Source: Symbiobacteriaceae bacterium
GTDB lineage: Bacteria; Bacillota_E; Symbiobacteriia; Symbiobacteriales; Symbiobacteriaceae
Assembly: GCA_027356675.1 (NCBI GenBank)
Contig: DAHVXO010000325.1
Span: 1 to 11,836, forward strand
Reading direction: 5' to 3'
Length of the DNA stretch: 11,836 nt
Part shown: piece by piece, positions 1 through 6,610 of the stretch
Layout of the letters: each line of letters starts with the position of its first letter
Position numbering within the stretch: the first letter of the stretch is position 1
Made by a program: the position numbers and the translations under genes
Notes under the pieces: generated by a model
What the model was told of the DNA's origin: nothing
Databases searched by the model: none
The model's input: the letters and a program-made list of their open reading frames with translations, nothing else

Positions 1-1267
1 TCTTTGCCAGGATCTCGTCGCCCTTCTTTGCAGCCTCATCGAGAGCGCCCTTCGGGGTCGCCTGGCCAAGGAGGGCCTTCTCAACGGCGGTCGTGATTTC
101 GCCCTGGACCTTGGCCCACGACGGATGATTCGGCTGGACGGTGCCCTTGTTGATCGCCACACTCATGACTTCATATTCGGGGTTCGCCTTGACGAAGTCC
201 TTCCACGCCTGGGCCTCGACGGCGGACTTGCGAACGGGCATGTAGCCGGTCTTGGCCATGGCCCACTTCAAGGTGCCGTCCTTGCCGGTCATGTAGAGCA
301 TGAACTTCATGGCAGCAGCGGCCTCTTGCGGCTTGACGCCGCTGACGATGGAGAGATTGGCACCGGAGAGACCGGTCAGGTCGTTTTTGGGCCCGGCGGG
401 CAGCAGGGCCACACCCCACGGATCGCCGCTGGCAGGCTTAATGTAGGCAAAAGAGGCAGAGGTGGCCGCAATCATAGCCACGCGGCCCTCGTTGAAGTAA
501 TTCGACGAATATTCCTTGGGTTTCGTCTGGGTAGCCGAGCCTTCCTTAACCATATCGACAATCAACTGAAGCGCCTGTACACCCGCATCGCTGTTAAAGA
601 GTGACTTGGTCTGGTCCTTTGTCACCCATTCGCCGCCAGCCTGGACCATGTAGTTGCCAAAGGTGTAGTTATTCGGCTCAAAGACGGTCCCGTAAATCTT
701 GTTCGGTACGGTGACCTTCTTGGCGATATCGCGAAACTCGGCCCAGGTCTTTGGCGGGGTCGGAATCAGCTTCTTGTTGTACATGAGCACGACCAGGGAC
801 TTGTTGAACGGCACGGCATAGAGCCTGCCATCAAAGGTCTGCGCTTCAAGCAGAGCGGCCGGATAGTCCGCCTTGTCAGCGGCAGGCAGCAGGGAATCCA
901 GCGCCATGACCGTCTTGGCCTTGACCATGGCGGTCAGCATGGAGTCCGTGTTCTGGATGACCGTAGGGGGCGTGTTGGCGGCGATGGCAGCCGTGACCTT
1001 CTTGTCGAGATCACCGTAACTGCCCTGATAGGTCTCCTCAACGATGACGTCCTTCTGCTTCTCGTTGAACTCCTTGACCATGGCCTTGACCGTCTGACCG
1101 TGGACAGAATCCGGACCCATGCCGTGCCAGAACGAAATCTTGACCGGATCCTTCTTCGCCTCGGCTGGGGGGGTGGCTTTGGACTCTTCCTTCTTACCCC
1201 CGCAGCCTGCCAGGACCGCCAGGACTACGATGAGCATCAGCGCGAGGCCCTTCCGGATGCTATGCAT
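1..1267 (-). CDS. ABC transporter extracellular solute-binding lipoprotein (family 1, sugar/UgpB-like), 3' end cut by window edge
   Basis: Reads open from an ATG at 1267 to the left edge: 422 codons and no stop, so only the last few residues are probably missing (family members are usually about 410-440 aa). The N-terminus has basic residues (HSIRK), a hydrophobic stretch and a lipobox LAGC with the lipidated Cys at residue 21, then a Lys/Glu/Ala-rich linker. This marks a membrane-anchored lipoprotein. The mature part has family-1 binding-protein features: KISFWHGMG near the start, a VIQNTDS segment, VPFNKSLVVLMYNKKL, and a C-terminal half with EGRVAMIAATSA. The Shine-Dalgarno GGGAGGAG lies just upstream. 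It follows two permease genes on the same strand after a 125 bp gap, so it is the binding protein of that importer and may be separately expressed. The substrate cannot be assigned; a sugar, sugar alcohol or glycerol-3-phosphate are all possible. Confidence 0.9.
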   Translation of the reverse strand, partial: MHSIRKGLALMLIVVLAVLAGCGGKKEESKATPPAEAKKDPVKISFWHGMGPDSVHGQTVKAMVKEFNEKQKDVIVEETYQGSYGDLDKKVTAAIAANTPPTVIQNTDSMLTAMVKAKTVMALDSLLPAADKADYPAALLEAQTFDGRLYAVPFNKSLVVLMYNKKLIPTPPKTWAEFRDIAKKVTVPNKIYGTVFEPNNYTFGNYMVQAGGEWVTKDQTKSLFNSDAGVQALQLIVDMVKEGSATQTKPKEYSSNYFNEGRVAMIAATSASFAYIKPASGDPWGVALLPAGPKNDLTGLSGANLSIVSGVKPQEAAAAMKFMLYMTGKDGTLKWAMAKTGYMPVRKSAVEAQAWKDFVKANPEYEVMSVAINKGTVQPNHPSWAKVQGEITTAVEKALLGQATPKGALDEAAKKGDEILAK

Positions 1268-1363
1268 CTCTCTGTCTCCTCCCGATTGCTAATGTGTGAA
1301 CATAATCTAGAACCCATATTGCCATTTCAGGGCAGCAGACGCAAGCCTTTCTGGCCGCAATTT

Positions 1364-1371
1364 TTCGACAA
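1364..1371 (-). promoter_or_regulatory. Candidate Spo0A box upstream of the solute-binding protein gene
   Basis: The minus strand reads TTTTGTCGAAAAAT here. Its core TTGTCGAA is an exact match to the Bacillus 0A-box consensus (TTGTCRAA) with the A/T-rich flanks typical of real sites. It is about 97 bp upstream of the binding-protein start, in the only A/T-rich patch of the 125 bp leader. I could not find a convincing -35/-10 pair next to it. A single 8-base match can be chance, so this is a candidate only. Confidence 0.35.
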
Positions 1372-1392
1372 AACGAAAGACTCCACTACACG

Positions 1393-2244
1393 CTAGCCCT
1401 TGAGGCCACTGCGGGCCACGCTTTCCAGAAATTGCTTCTGCGCCGCCAGAAATACCCCGACCACCGGCAGCAGTGCCAACGTGGCCGCGGCCATCCACAC
1501 ATGGTACTGCGGCCCCTCATCCTGCATCAGGGACATCAGGCCGATGGGAACCGTCCGCATGTTCGGCGTATTCGTGACGATGAGCGGCCAGAGGAAGGCG
1601 TTCCAGGATCCGATAAACTTCAGCAGGGCAATGGTGGCAATTGGCGGCCGGCTAAGCGGTACCATGATCTGAAACAGGAAGCGTGTATGTCCTGCGCCGT
1701 CGAGGTAGGCTGCGTCTTGCAATTCGTCCGGAATCTGCAAGAAGTGCTGGCGCAGAAGGAAAATGGCGAATACCGAGACCACCCAGGGCACAATCAAAGC
1801 CTTGTAGGAATTGACCCAGTGCAGCTTGCTCAACGTAATGAAATTGGGGACCAGCAGCACCTCTCCCGGCACCATCATGGTGCTGAGCAATAAAACGAAG
1901 AGCAGGCTCTTCCCGACAAACTTCATCCGGCTGAAGGCGTACGCCGCCAGAATGCTGAGAATGACCTCAACGATCACGGTCATGATGGTGACATAGAAGC
2001 TGTTGACGAAGTACCGGCCAAACATCGGCTGGGCTTTCCAGGCCTCGATGTAGTTCAGCCACTGAGGGACCCGGGGCAGCCACTGCGGCGGGTTGATGAG
2101 GGTCTCGTTATAGGTCTTGAGCGATGTCGAAAGCATCCAGAAGAACGGCAGGATCATAAGCGCACTGCCAAAGGTAAGCAAGAGATAGGCAAACCAGTGG
2201 CGCCACCATTGGGACCGCTGAGGGGAGACGCGTTTGTGTTGCAT
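1393..2244 (-). CDS. ABC transporter permease, MalG/UgpE type
   Basis: A 283-residue inner-membrane permease with about six hydrophobic segments (near 15-37, 78-102, 113-133, 147-166, 201-221 and 250-268). The cytoplasmic EAA loop starts around residue 174 (ELQDAAYLDGAG, then IMVPLSRP) and is where the ATPase docks. Length and motif fit the second permease (MalG/UgpE/AraQ type) of a carbohydrate-class importer. The frame is open up to 2289, but the start at 2244 is preferred: a G-run Shine-Dalgarno (GGGGGG) overlaps the stop codon of the upstream permease and lies 6 bases before this ATG. The alternative ATG at 2250 is too close to it, and one at 2289 would overlap the upstream gene by 34 bp. 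It is translationally close-coupled to the first permease. The cognate ATPase is not in the window. Confidence 0.92.
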   Translation of the reverse strand: MQHKRVSPQRSQWWRHWFAYLLLTFGSALMILPFFWMLSTSLKTYNETLINPPQWLPRVPQWLNYIEAWKAQPMFGRYFVNSFYVTIMTVIVEVILSILAAYAFSRMKFVGKSLLFVLLLSTMMVPGEVLLVPNFITLSKLHWVNSYKALIVPWVVSVFAIFLLRQHFLQIPDELQDAAYLDGAGHTRFLFQIMVPLSRPPIATIALLKFIGSWNAFLWPLIVTNTPNMRTVPIGLMSLMQDEGPQYHVWMAAATLALLPVVGVFLAAQKQFLESVARSGLKG

Positions 2245-2255
2245 ACCCATCCCCC

Positions 2256-3203
2256 CTACGAGTATGTGACACGCCGCTTGGCGTACCACAACTGGAACAT
2301 GGTCACAGCCAGCACCATGAAGAAGAGCACGTATGCGGCTGCCGAGGCAAACCCTGCCCGGTAATCGGTCCAGGCGGCTTCGTAAATGTAGAACACGATC
2401 GTGGTGGCGGCCTTCAGCGGCCCGGGCCTGCCGCCATAGAGCACGAAGATCTCAGTAAAGACCTTAAAGGCACCGATGACAGAGGTGATCGAGACGAAGA
2501 AGGTCGTGGGGGAGAGCAGCGGCCAGGTGATATGCCAGAAAACCTGTCGGTCGTTGGCCCCGTCAACCTTGGCGGCGTTGTATAGCTCCTTGTCCACGCC
2601 TTGCAGTCCCGCCAGGAAGATCACCGTCGTATACCCGACGGTCTTCCAAATGGACATGATGATAATTGTGAGCATCGTCCATTTCGGGTGCAGGAGCCAC
2701 TTCTGCGGCGCCACACCGAACCAGCCGAGGATCTGGTTGAGCAGGCCCCACTGGTCGTGGTAAATCCAGAGCCAGACCATGGCCACCGCTACAACCGTTG
2801 TGACATAGGGCAAGAAGAAAGCCAGGCGGTAGAAGGCCCGGAAGCGCAATGGCAAGTTGAGCGCCATGGCGATGCTTAATGCGATGAGGATCTCCAGCGG
2901 GACGGTACCCGCTACAAAAATCATCGTGTTCTTGACCGACTGCCAGAAGACGGGATCCTTGAACAGCTCGCGGTAGTTGGCGAGTCCGGCGTACTCAACC
3001 ACCGTGCCCACCATGTTCGCATCATAAAGACTGAGCATCAATGCCCGAACCACAGGATAGAGGCTGAACGTACCTATGACCAACAGAGACGGCAGTAGAA
3101 AGACGTAGGCGAGGGCGCTGTCGGCCCAAAACCTCCGCCAGGTGGACCGGGTGGCCCCCACTGGCAGGTCGAGCCACTTACCCACCGTGACCCCGAATTT
3201 CAT
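2256..3203 (-). CDS. ABC transporter permease, MalF/UgpA type
   Basis: A 315-residue integral membrane protein of the UgpA/LacF kind. It has a short cytoplasmic N-terminus, a first hydrophobic segment at about 30-52, and further segments near 91-115, 125-148, 176-200, 226-247 and 285-306. The EAA motif is at about 206-232 (ELYNAAKVDGAN then ITWPLLSP), followed by the usual TEIFVLYGGRPG loop. It pairs with the downstream MalG/UgpE-type subunit to form the channel of a binding-protein-dependent importer. The start ATG at 3203 has GGGAGG about 9 bases upstream. It begins 45 bp after the nucleotidase-like gene on the same strand, so the two are probably co-transcribed. The substrate is not predictable from the sequence. 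Confidence 0.93.
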   Translation of the reverse strand: MKFGVTVGKWLDLPVGATRSTWRRFWADSALAYVFLLPSLLVIGTFSLYPVVRALMLSLYDANMVGTVVEYAGLANYRELFKDPVFWQSVKNTMIFVAGTVPLEILIALSIAMALNLPLRFRAFYRLAFFLPYVTTVVAVAMVWLWIYHDQWGLLNQILGWFGVAPQKWLLHPKWTMLTIIIMSIWKTVGYTTVIFLAGLQGVDKELYNAAKVDGANDRQVFWHITWPLLSPTTFFVSITSVIGAFKVFTEIFVLYGGRPGPLKAATTIVFYIYEAAWTDYRAGFASAAAYVLFFMVLAVTMFQLWYAKRRVTYS

Positions 3204-3248
3204 AATGCGTTGCCTCCCAATACCGGCTGAACGTGTCGCAGTGGAACC

Positions 3249-3821
3249 TCAGGCAGTCTGCTCGCCTAACCTCTGCAGGAGCGGGAGCGCCTCGGTCCAG
3301 CGGCTGATGCGAAATACACGCGGGTGTGCGATGTCCAAGCCCTGGTTCTTCAGGTTGTCCAGCAGTACCACCGGCATCACCTCAGCGAGCGCCAGGGCGT
3401 GGGCGGGGTCATCCTCAAAACCTACGTTCAACCCCAGTGCGACGGCTACCGTCGCCTTGTCATCCGCGCCCATGACCATCTGATCAAAGGCTAGCCCGAC
3501 GTGGTTGAGCCACTGGGTCGTGACTGCTTCGGCATCGGGCCGCCGTGCCGTCACGATGGCAATGTACGCTCCGGCCCCTTTGAGGGCCGACACGGTCTCG
3601 ACTGCGCCCGTAATAGGCACTGCCTGCTCATAAATCTCCCCCTGATTCTCATGCCACCAGGCCCAGAATTCGGTCTCTGTCCACCCCAGGATTTCCTGGA
3701 GGGATCGAGGCTGCTCCCCGCTTGGGTTGAGGTCAATGCCAAACTGCTCAGCAGCGATGCTGCGGCCGGCGTTCTGGGCAACGGTGCCATCGAGATCCAG
3801 CAGGACGCGCCAGTGATGCAC
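3249..3821 (-). CDS. HAD-superfamily hydrolase, 5'(3')-deoxyribonucleotidase (NT5C/YqfW)-like
   Basis: A 190-residue protein with the four HAD motifs. Motif I is DLDGT (nucleophile D9, acid/base D11), motif II is the Thr of IVTARRP (T91), motif III is probably K122, and motif IV is FEDDP (E136-D138) followed by ALALAE. The short cap between motifs I and II and the EDDPAHALALAE...VLLDN ending resemble the NT5C/YqfW nucleotidase-like family, so a phosphomonoesterase acting on a nucleotide or other small phosphate ester is likely; the substrate is inferred. The GTG start at 3821 is chosen because AAGGGAGG lies 8 bases upstream and the HAD fold begins at once. The frame extends upstream to an ATG at 4106, but those 95 residues show no domain and would overlap spoIVB. 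It lies 45 bp before the importer permeases, so it may act on an imported compound. Confidence 0.78.
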   Translation of the reverse strand: MHHWRVLLDLDGTVAQNAGRSIAAEQFGIDLNPSGEQPRSLQEILGWTETEFWAWWHENQGEIYEQAVPITGAVETVSALKGAGAYIAIVTARRPDAEAVTTQWLNHVGLAFDQMVMGADDKATVAVALGLNVGFEDDPAHALALAEVMPVVLLDNLKNQGLDIAHPRVFRISRWTEALPLLQRLGEQTA

Positions 3822-4099
3822 GGGGTACGCCTCCCTTGATGCCGACCACTCCAGAGGCAGCCGAATTTGCCATGACACAGTTCCACAAGTTTGTAACAAT
3901 CCCTGCAATCCGATGGAACCTGTACTTTCTGGGGTTAGCGGAGAGCAGTTATGTCTCGCATAATCACACGCCGACGCGGAGACCTTAGATTCAAGATCGC
4001 GGCGACAGAACACCGCGCAGACCTCAAAGATGATCCATGACAGGAGAATAGCGGCGGGAGGGGTCGTCCCAGCAGGAAAGCTTAGGGAGGGACGGCCTG
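3822..4099. other. Divergent intergenic region between the nucleotidase-importer cluster and spoIVB
   Basis: These 278 bp separate genes transcribed away from each other and must hold both promoters. I see no clear sigma-A pair. I also see no well-formed sigma-F or sigma-G promoter for spoIVB, which in Bacillus subtilis is a forespore gene. A short inverted repeat TTATG-tctcg-CATAA is at 3949-3963. One copy of CCTGCAAT, the half-site found upstream of buk, is at 3902-3909. Both are weak. Confidence 0.4.
3830..3837 (-). promoter_or_regulatory. Shine-Dalgarno that fixes the GTG start of the nucleotidase-like gene
   Basis: The minus strand reads AAGGGAGG, 8 bases before the GTG at 3821. No comparable site precedes the other possible starts in this frame. 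Confidence 0.7.
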
Positions 4100-5512
4100 A
4101 TGTCATCCCGGGAGAGGCACCGGCGGGCGGCCGGGCTCCTGCTGGTCGCCCTGATCCTGGTTCTCTGCAGTTCGCCGCAGTTTCGGGCCTATATCACGTT
4201 TCCCGACCATGTGCGGCTGCCGGTGGGCGGCGCACAGGACTTTGCCTTCAGGCTCCCCATCGGCGCCACGGTCCGTCTGAACCGCGGCGGGGCCCTGGCT
4301 CTGAACGGGGTGGCACTCGGACTGACCTGGCGGCGGGTGGCCTTGGGCGCCCCGCTAAGCATCGAAGCGCTGGACACCGGCCAGTACACCGTCGACTTTC
4401 GCCTTTTTGGACTGATTCCGCTGCGCCGGATGAAGGTGGATGTGGTCCCGCCAATCAAGCTGGTGCCCGGCGGCCATTCCATCGGGGTGCTGCTCCACAG
4501 CCGGGGAGTGATTGTCGTCGGGCATGCGGTCATCCGCGGTGACGACGGCGGGCTTCACCAGCCGGGTCGGGAGGCGGGACTGGACCTCGGTGATGCGATC
4601 ACGCAGATCGGTGGGATTGAGGTCAGCGGCGACGAGCAGGCGGCGCGGCTGTTTGAGGAAGCCGGGCGTGTCGGGGGGCCGGTCTCCGTCACGATCAAGC
4701 GGCGGGGACGCATGCTGACCAAATGGGTCACGCCCCTGCGGGAGAAGGAGAGCGGCAAGTGGCGAGCCGGTCTTTACATTCGTGACGGAGCGGCAGGCGT
4801 GGGGACCCTGACCTTCTACGACCCCGTCAGTGGGCGCTACGGTGCCCTGGGGCACATCATCGCCGATGCGGAAACCAGCCAGCCCATCGATGTGCAGGAC
4901 GGCCACATCGTGGAAGCGGAAGTCTCGTCGATCCAGCGGGGCCGCCCATCCGCTCCCGGGGAGAAGAATGGCACCTTCCTGAATGAAGACAACTGGCTGG
5001 GCACCATCGAGAAGAACACGCGCTTCGGCATCTTCGGCAGCATGCACTCCCCGGTGAAGAACCCCTACTTTCCGGAGCCTGTCCCGGTGGGGCTCGGTAG
5101 CCAGGTCAAGGAAGGTCCGGCTGAGATCGTGACCGTGGTGGACGGTCAGAAGCTCGAGCGTTACGCCGTTGTGATCACCCGTGTGATGCGCCAGCCTACG
5201 GCCGAGGGCAAGAATTTGATCGTCAAGGTCGTCGACTCCCGGCTGCTGGCGAAGACGGGCGGCATCGTACAGGGGATGTCCGGCAGCCCCATTCTGCAGG
5301 ACGGCCGGATCATTGGCGCCGTGACCCACGTTTTTGTGAACGATCCCACGCGTGGGTATGGCATTTTGATTGAGTGGATGCTGCAGGACGCTGGTGTGTT
5401 TGGACCTGCAGCCGGCATGAACTCCGGGAGGCGAAACCTGCCGGGGCTTTTGCCCGCGCTGGCGGCGCGCCTGCTGGCTTTGATCACACCGGAAGTAGTA
5501 ACGAAAGTGTAA
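4100..5512 (+). CDS. spoIVB: SpoIVB peptidase (S55 family, PDZ-containing sporulation signalling protease)
   Basis: 470 residues. The order is a basic N-terminus, one membrane segment (about 11-30, a signal anchor), a region unique to SpoIVB, a PDZ domain (about 125-210, LLHSRGVIVVGHA to the VTIKRRGR strand) and the S55 serine protease domain (about 215-435). The catalytic residues are H252 (in ALGHIIAD), D379 (KVVDS) and S394 (first Ser of GMSGSP). Their spacings (127 and 15) equal those of the B. subtilis triad H236/D363/S378. The hallmark run from GGIVQGMSGSP to HVFVNDPTRGYG is intact. In Bacillus it is secreted from the forespore and cleaves SpoIVFA, releasing SpoIVFB to process pro-sigma-K. 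The start ATG has AGGGAGGG 8 bases upstream. It is longer than the 426-residue Bacillus protein, partly from a 40-residue C-terminal tail. The next gene is spo0A, the usual neighbour. Confidence 0.97.
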   Translation: MSSRERHRRAAGLLLVALILVLCSSPQFRAYITFPDHVRLPVGGAQDFAFRLPIGATVRLNRGGALALNGVALGLTWRRVALGAPLSIEALDTGQYTVDFRLFGLIPLRRMKVDVVPPIKLVPGGHSIGVLLHSRGVIVVGHAVIRGDDGGLHQPGREAGLDLGDAITQIGGIEVSGDEQAARLFEEAGRVGGPVSVTIKRRGRMLTKWVTPLREKESGKWRAGLYIRDGAAGVGTLTFYDPVSGRYGALGHIIADAETSQPIDVQDGHIVEAEVSSIQRGRPSAPGEKNGTFLNEDNWLGTIEKNTRFGIFGSMHSPVKNPYFPEPVPVGLGSQVKEGPAEIVTVVDGQKLERYAVVITRVMRQPTAEGKNLIVKVVDSRLLAKTGGIVQGMSGSPILQDGRIIGAVTHVFVNDPTRGYGILIEWMLQDAGVFGPAAGMNSGRRNLPGLLPALAARLLALITPEVVTKV

Positions 5513-5535
5513 CAGAGGCTATGCTAGGATAACGA

Positions 5536-5572
5536 TTGTCAGACTGTCAACAAATTGGAAATAATTGACAGA
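5536..5572 (+). promoter_or_regulatory. Cluster of 0A-box-like sites at the spo0A promoter
   Basis: Three matches to the Spo0A box core lie within 37 bp. TTGTCAGA is at 5536-5543 and CTGTCAAC directly after at 5544-5551. On the opposite strand TCTGTCAA is at 5572-5565, overlapping the -35 element. Each differs from TTGTCRAA by one or two bases. Clustering next to the spo0A promoter suggests autoregulation, as known in Bacillus. Confidence 0.45.
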
Positions 5573-5593
5573 GAGGTTTGGTTGGCATACAAT
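5565..5593 (+). promoter_or_regulatory. Sigma-A promoter of spo0A
   Basis: The -35 is TTGACA (6/6) at 5565-5570, followed by a 17 bp spacer and a -10 TACAAT (5/6) at 5588-5593. It is 150 bp upstream of the spo0A GTG and lies inside an open frame that has no coding features. A long leader of about 145 nt would follow. Confidence 0.8.
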
Positions 5594-5729
5594 TGGAAGA
5601 GCAAGGGGAGAACACTGGCCTTGAGACGAACTCTGCCGTGGCAGCATACCCGCCCGGTCTTGCGATTCGCCTCTGGAGAAAACGGCCAAGTGTCAACGCC
5701 GGCGCCGGTAACATCAAAGTTGGCCACTA

Positions 5730-5737
5730 GGGGGGAG
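5730..5737 (+). promoter_or_regulatory. Shine-Dalgarno that fixes the GTG start of spo0A
   Basis: GGGGGGAG lies 6 bases before the GTG at 5744. This rules out the longer in-frame start at 5555, which lies upstream of the promoter's -10. Confidence 0.75.
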
Positions 5738-5743
5738 CGGACG

Positions 5744-6550
5744 GTGAGCCTGGGTAAAGTCAAGGTGCTCATTGGCGATGACAACCGTGAATTCTGCGAA
5801 CTCTTGCGCGCCTACGTCGAGACACAATCCGATCTCGAACTGACAGCCGTGGCATACAACGGTTCCGAAGTCCTCGAGGCAGTGGAGCGCACACTGCCCG
5901 ACGTCATGATCCTCGATATCATCATGCCGCAGTTGGATGGCATCGGTGTGCTGGAGCACCTGAACCAGATGGACCTGCCTGTGCGCCCGAAGATCATCGT
6001 GCTCACAGCCTTTGGGCAGGAGAACATCACGCAGAAGGTGCTGGAGATGGGTGCCGACTACTACGTGCTCAAGCCATTCAGCCTGGACGTGCTGGGCACC
6101 CGGATTCGGCAGCTGGCCGGCGCCGTACTGCGCGTAGCGCCACCGTCGGTCATAGGGGCCGCGCCTCAGTCCGGGAGTCATCTCATGCCGCCGTCCCGGA
6201 CCTTGGATAGCGATGTCACGACCCTCATCCACGAGATTGGCATTCCGGCCCACATCAAGGGATACCGGTACCTGCGCGAGGCCATCCTCATGGTGGTGGG
6301 GCGCGTTGAGCTGCTGGGAAGTGTGACGAAGGAACTGTACCCGTCCATCGCCCGGAATCACGAGACCACGCCCAGCCGGGTCGAACGGGCCATCAGACAC
6401 GCCATAGAGGTCGCCTGGAGCCGGGGCAACGCGGAGGTCATTCATGGGATCTTCGGACACACGCTGAACCGGGAGCGGGGCAAGCCCACCAACTCGGAGT
6501 TCATCGCCATGGTGGCGGACAGACTGCGAATGGAGACCAAGGCTAGCTGA
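5744..6550 (+). CDS. spo0A: Stage 0 sporulation protein A, master response regulator
   Basis: 268 residues from a GTG start, against 267 in B. subtilis. The receiver domain (about 6-125) has the acidic pair D12/D13, phospho-acceptor D58 (ILDIIMP), T88 (VLTAF) and K110 (VLKPF). A linker at about 126-152 leads to the Spo0A C-terminal DNA-binding domain (about 155-268), with [17 protein letters not shown], the recognition-helix run [18 protein letters not shown] and the ending [18 protein letters not shown]. Phosphorylated Spo0A dimerises, binds TTGTCRAA boxes and switches cells from growth to sporulation. An in-frame extension back to 5555 is not coding: a promoter lies within it, and the receiver fold starts right after the GTG. 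It follows spoIVB after 231 bp and has its own promoter. Confidence 0.97.
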   Translation: MSLGKVKVLIGDDNREFCELLRAYVETQSDLELTAVAYNGSEVLEAVERTLPDVMILDIIMPQLDGIGVLEHLNQMDLPVRPKIIVLTAFGQENITQKVLEMGADYYVLKPFSLDVLGTRIRQLAGAVLRVAPPSVIGAAPQSGSHLMPPSRTLDSDVTTLIHEIGIPAHIKGYRYLREAILMVVGRVELLGSVTKELYPSIARNHETTPSRVERAIRHAIEVAWSRGNAEVIHGIFGHTLNRERGKPTNSEFIAMVADRLRMETKAS

Positions 6551-6556
6551 TCCTTC

Positions 6557-6598
6557 CGGGTAGTCGCCGCGCCGGCAACGTAATGCAGAACCTACCCG
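6557..6598 (+). repeat. Inverted repeat downstream of spo0A, possible weak terminator or leader structure
   Basis: CGGGTAG at 6557-6563 pairs with CTACCCG at 6592-6598 across 28 bases. A small GCCG-CGC-CGGC hairpin lies inside. No T-tract follows, so Rho-independent termination is doubtful. It could instead be part of the leader of the next gene. Confidence 0.25.
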
Positions 6599-6610
6599 CA
6601 GGAATTTGCA

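Noticed and set aside
3902..3909. CCTGCAAT upstream of spoIVB as another activator site
   Set aside because: It is a single half-site without a partner and with no sigma-54 promoter nearby; chance is enough to explain it.
3822..4106. N-terminal extension of the nucleotidase-like frame to an ATG at 4106
   Set aside because: The extra 95 residues show no domain, would overlap spoIVB, and the GTG at 3821 has a strong Shine-Dalgarno directly before the HAD fold.
4355..5329. Long minus-strand open frame (324 codons) inside spoIVB
   Set aside because: It is a mirror of a GC-rich coding gene with a convincing protease on the plus strand; the translation has no recognisable domain.
5524..5555. Possible sigma-H promoter upstream of spo0A (CTAGGATAA followed by AACAAAT)
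   Set aside because: The spacing is 16 bases instead of 11-12, and the -10 lacks the key G.
5555..5743. Spo0A start at 5555 (63 extra residues)
   Set aside because: It lies upstream of the sigma-A promoter's -10, and the GTG at 5744 has a good Shine-Dalgarno and gives the normal family length.
5714..6460. Minus-strand open frame (248 codons) opposite spo0A
   Set aside because: Shadow of spo0A; the product is low in recognisable motifs and its start has no support.
6570..6590. Sigma-54 promoter in front of the activator (CCGGCAACGTAATGCAG)
   Set aside because: The GG to GC spacing is 9 instead of 10 and the flanking consensus bases are absent.
6557..6598. Rho-independent terminator after spo0A
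   Set aside because: The arms are only 7 bp across a 28-base interval and no T-tract follows; kept only as a weak repeat.
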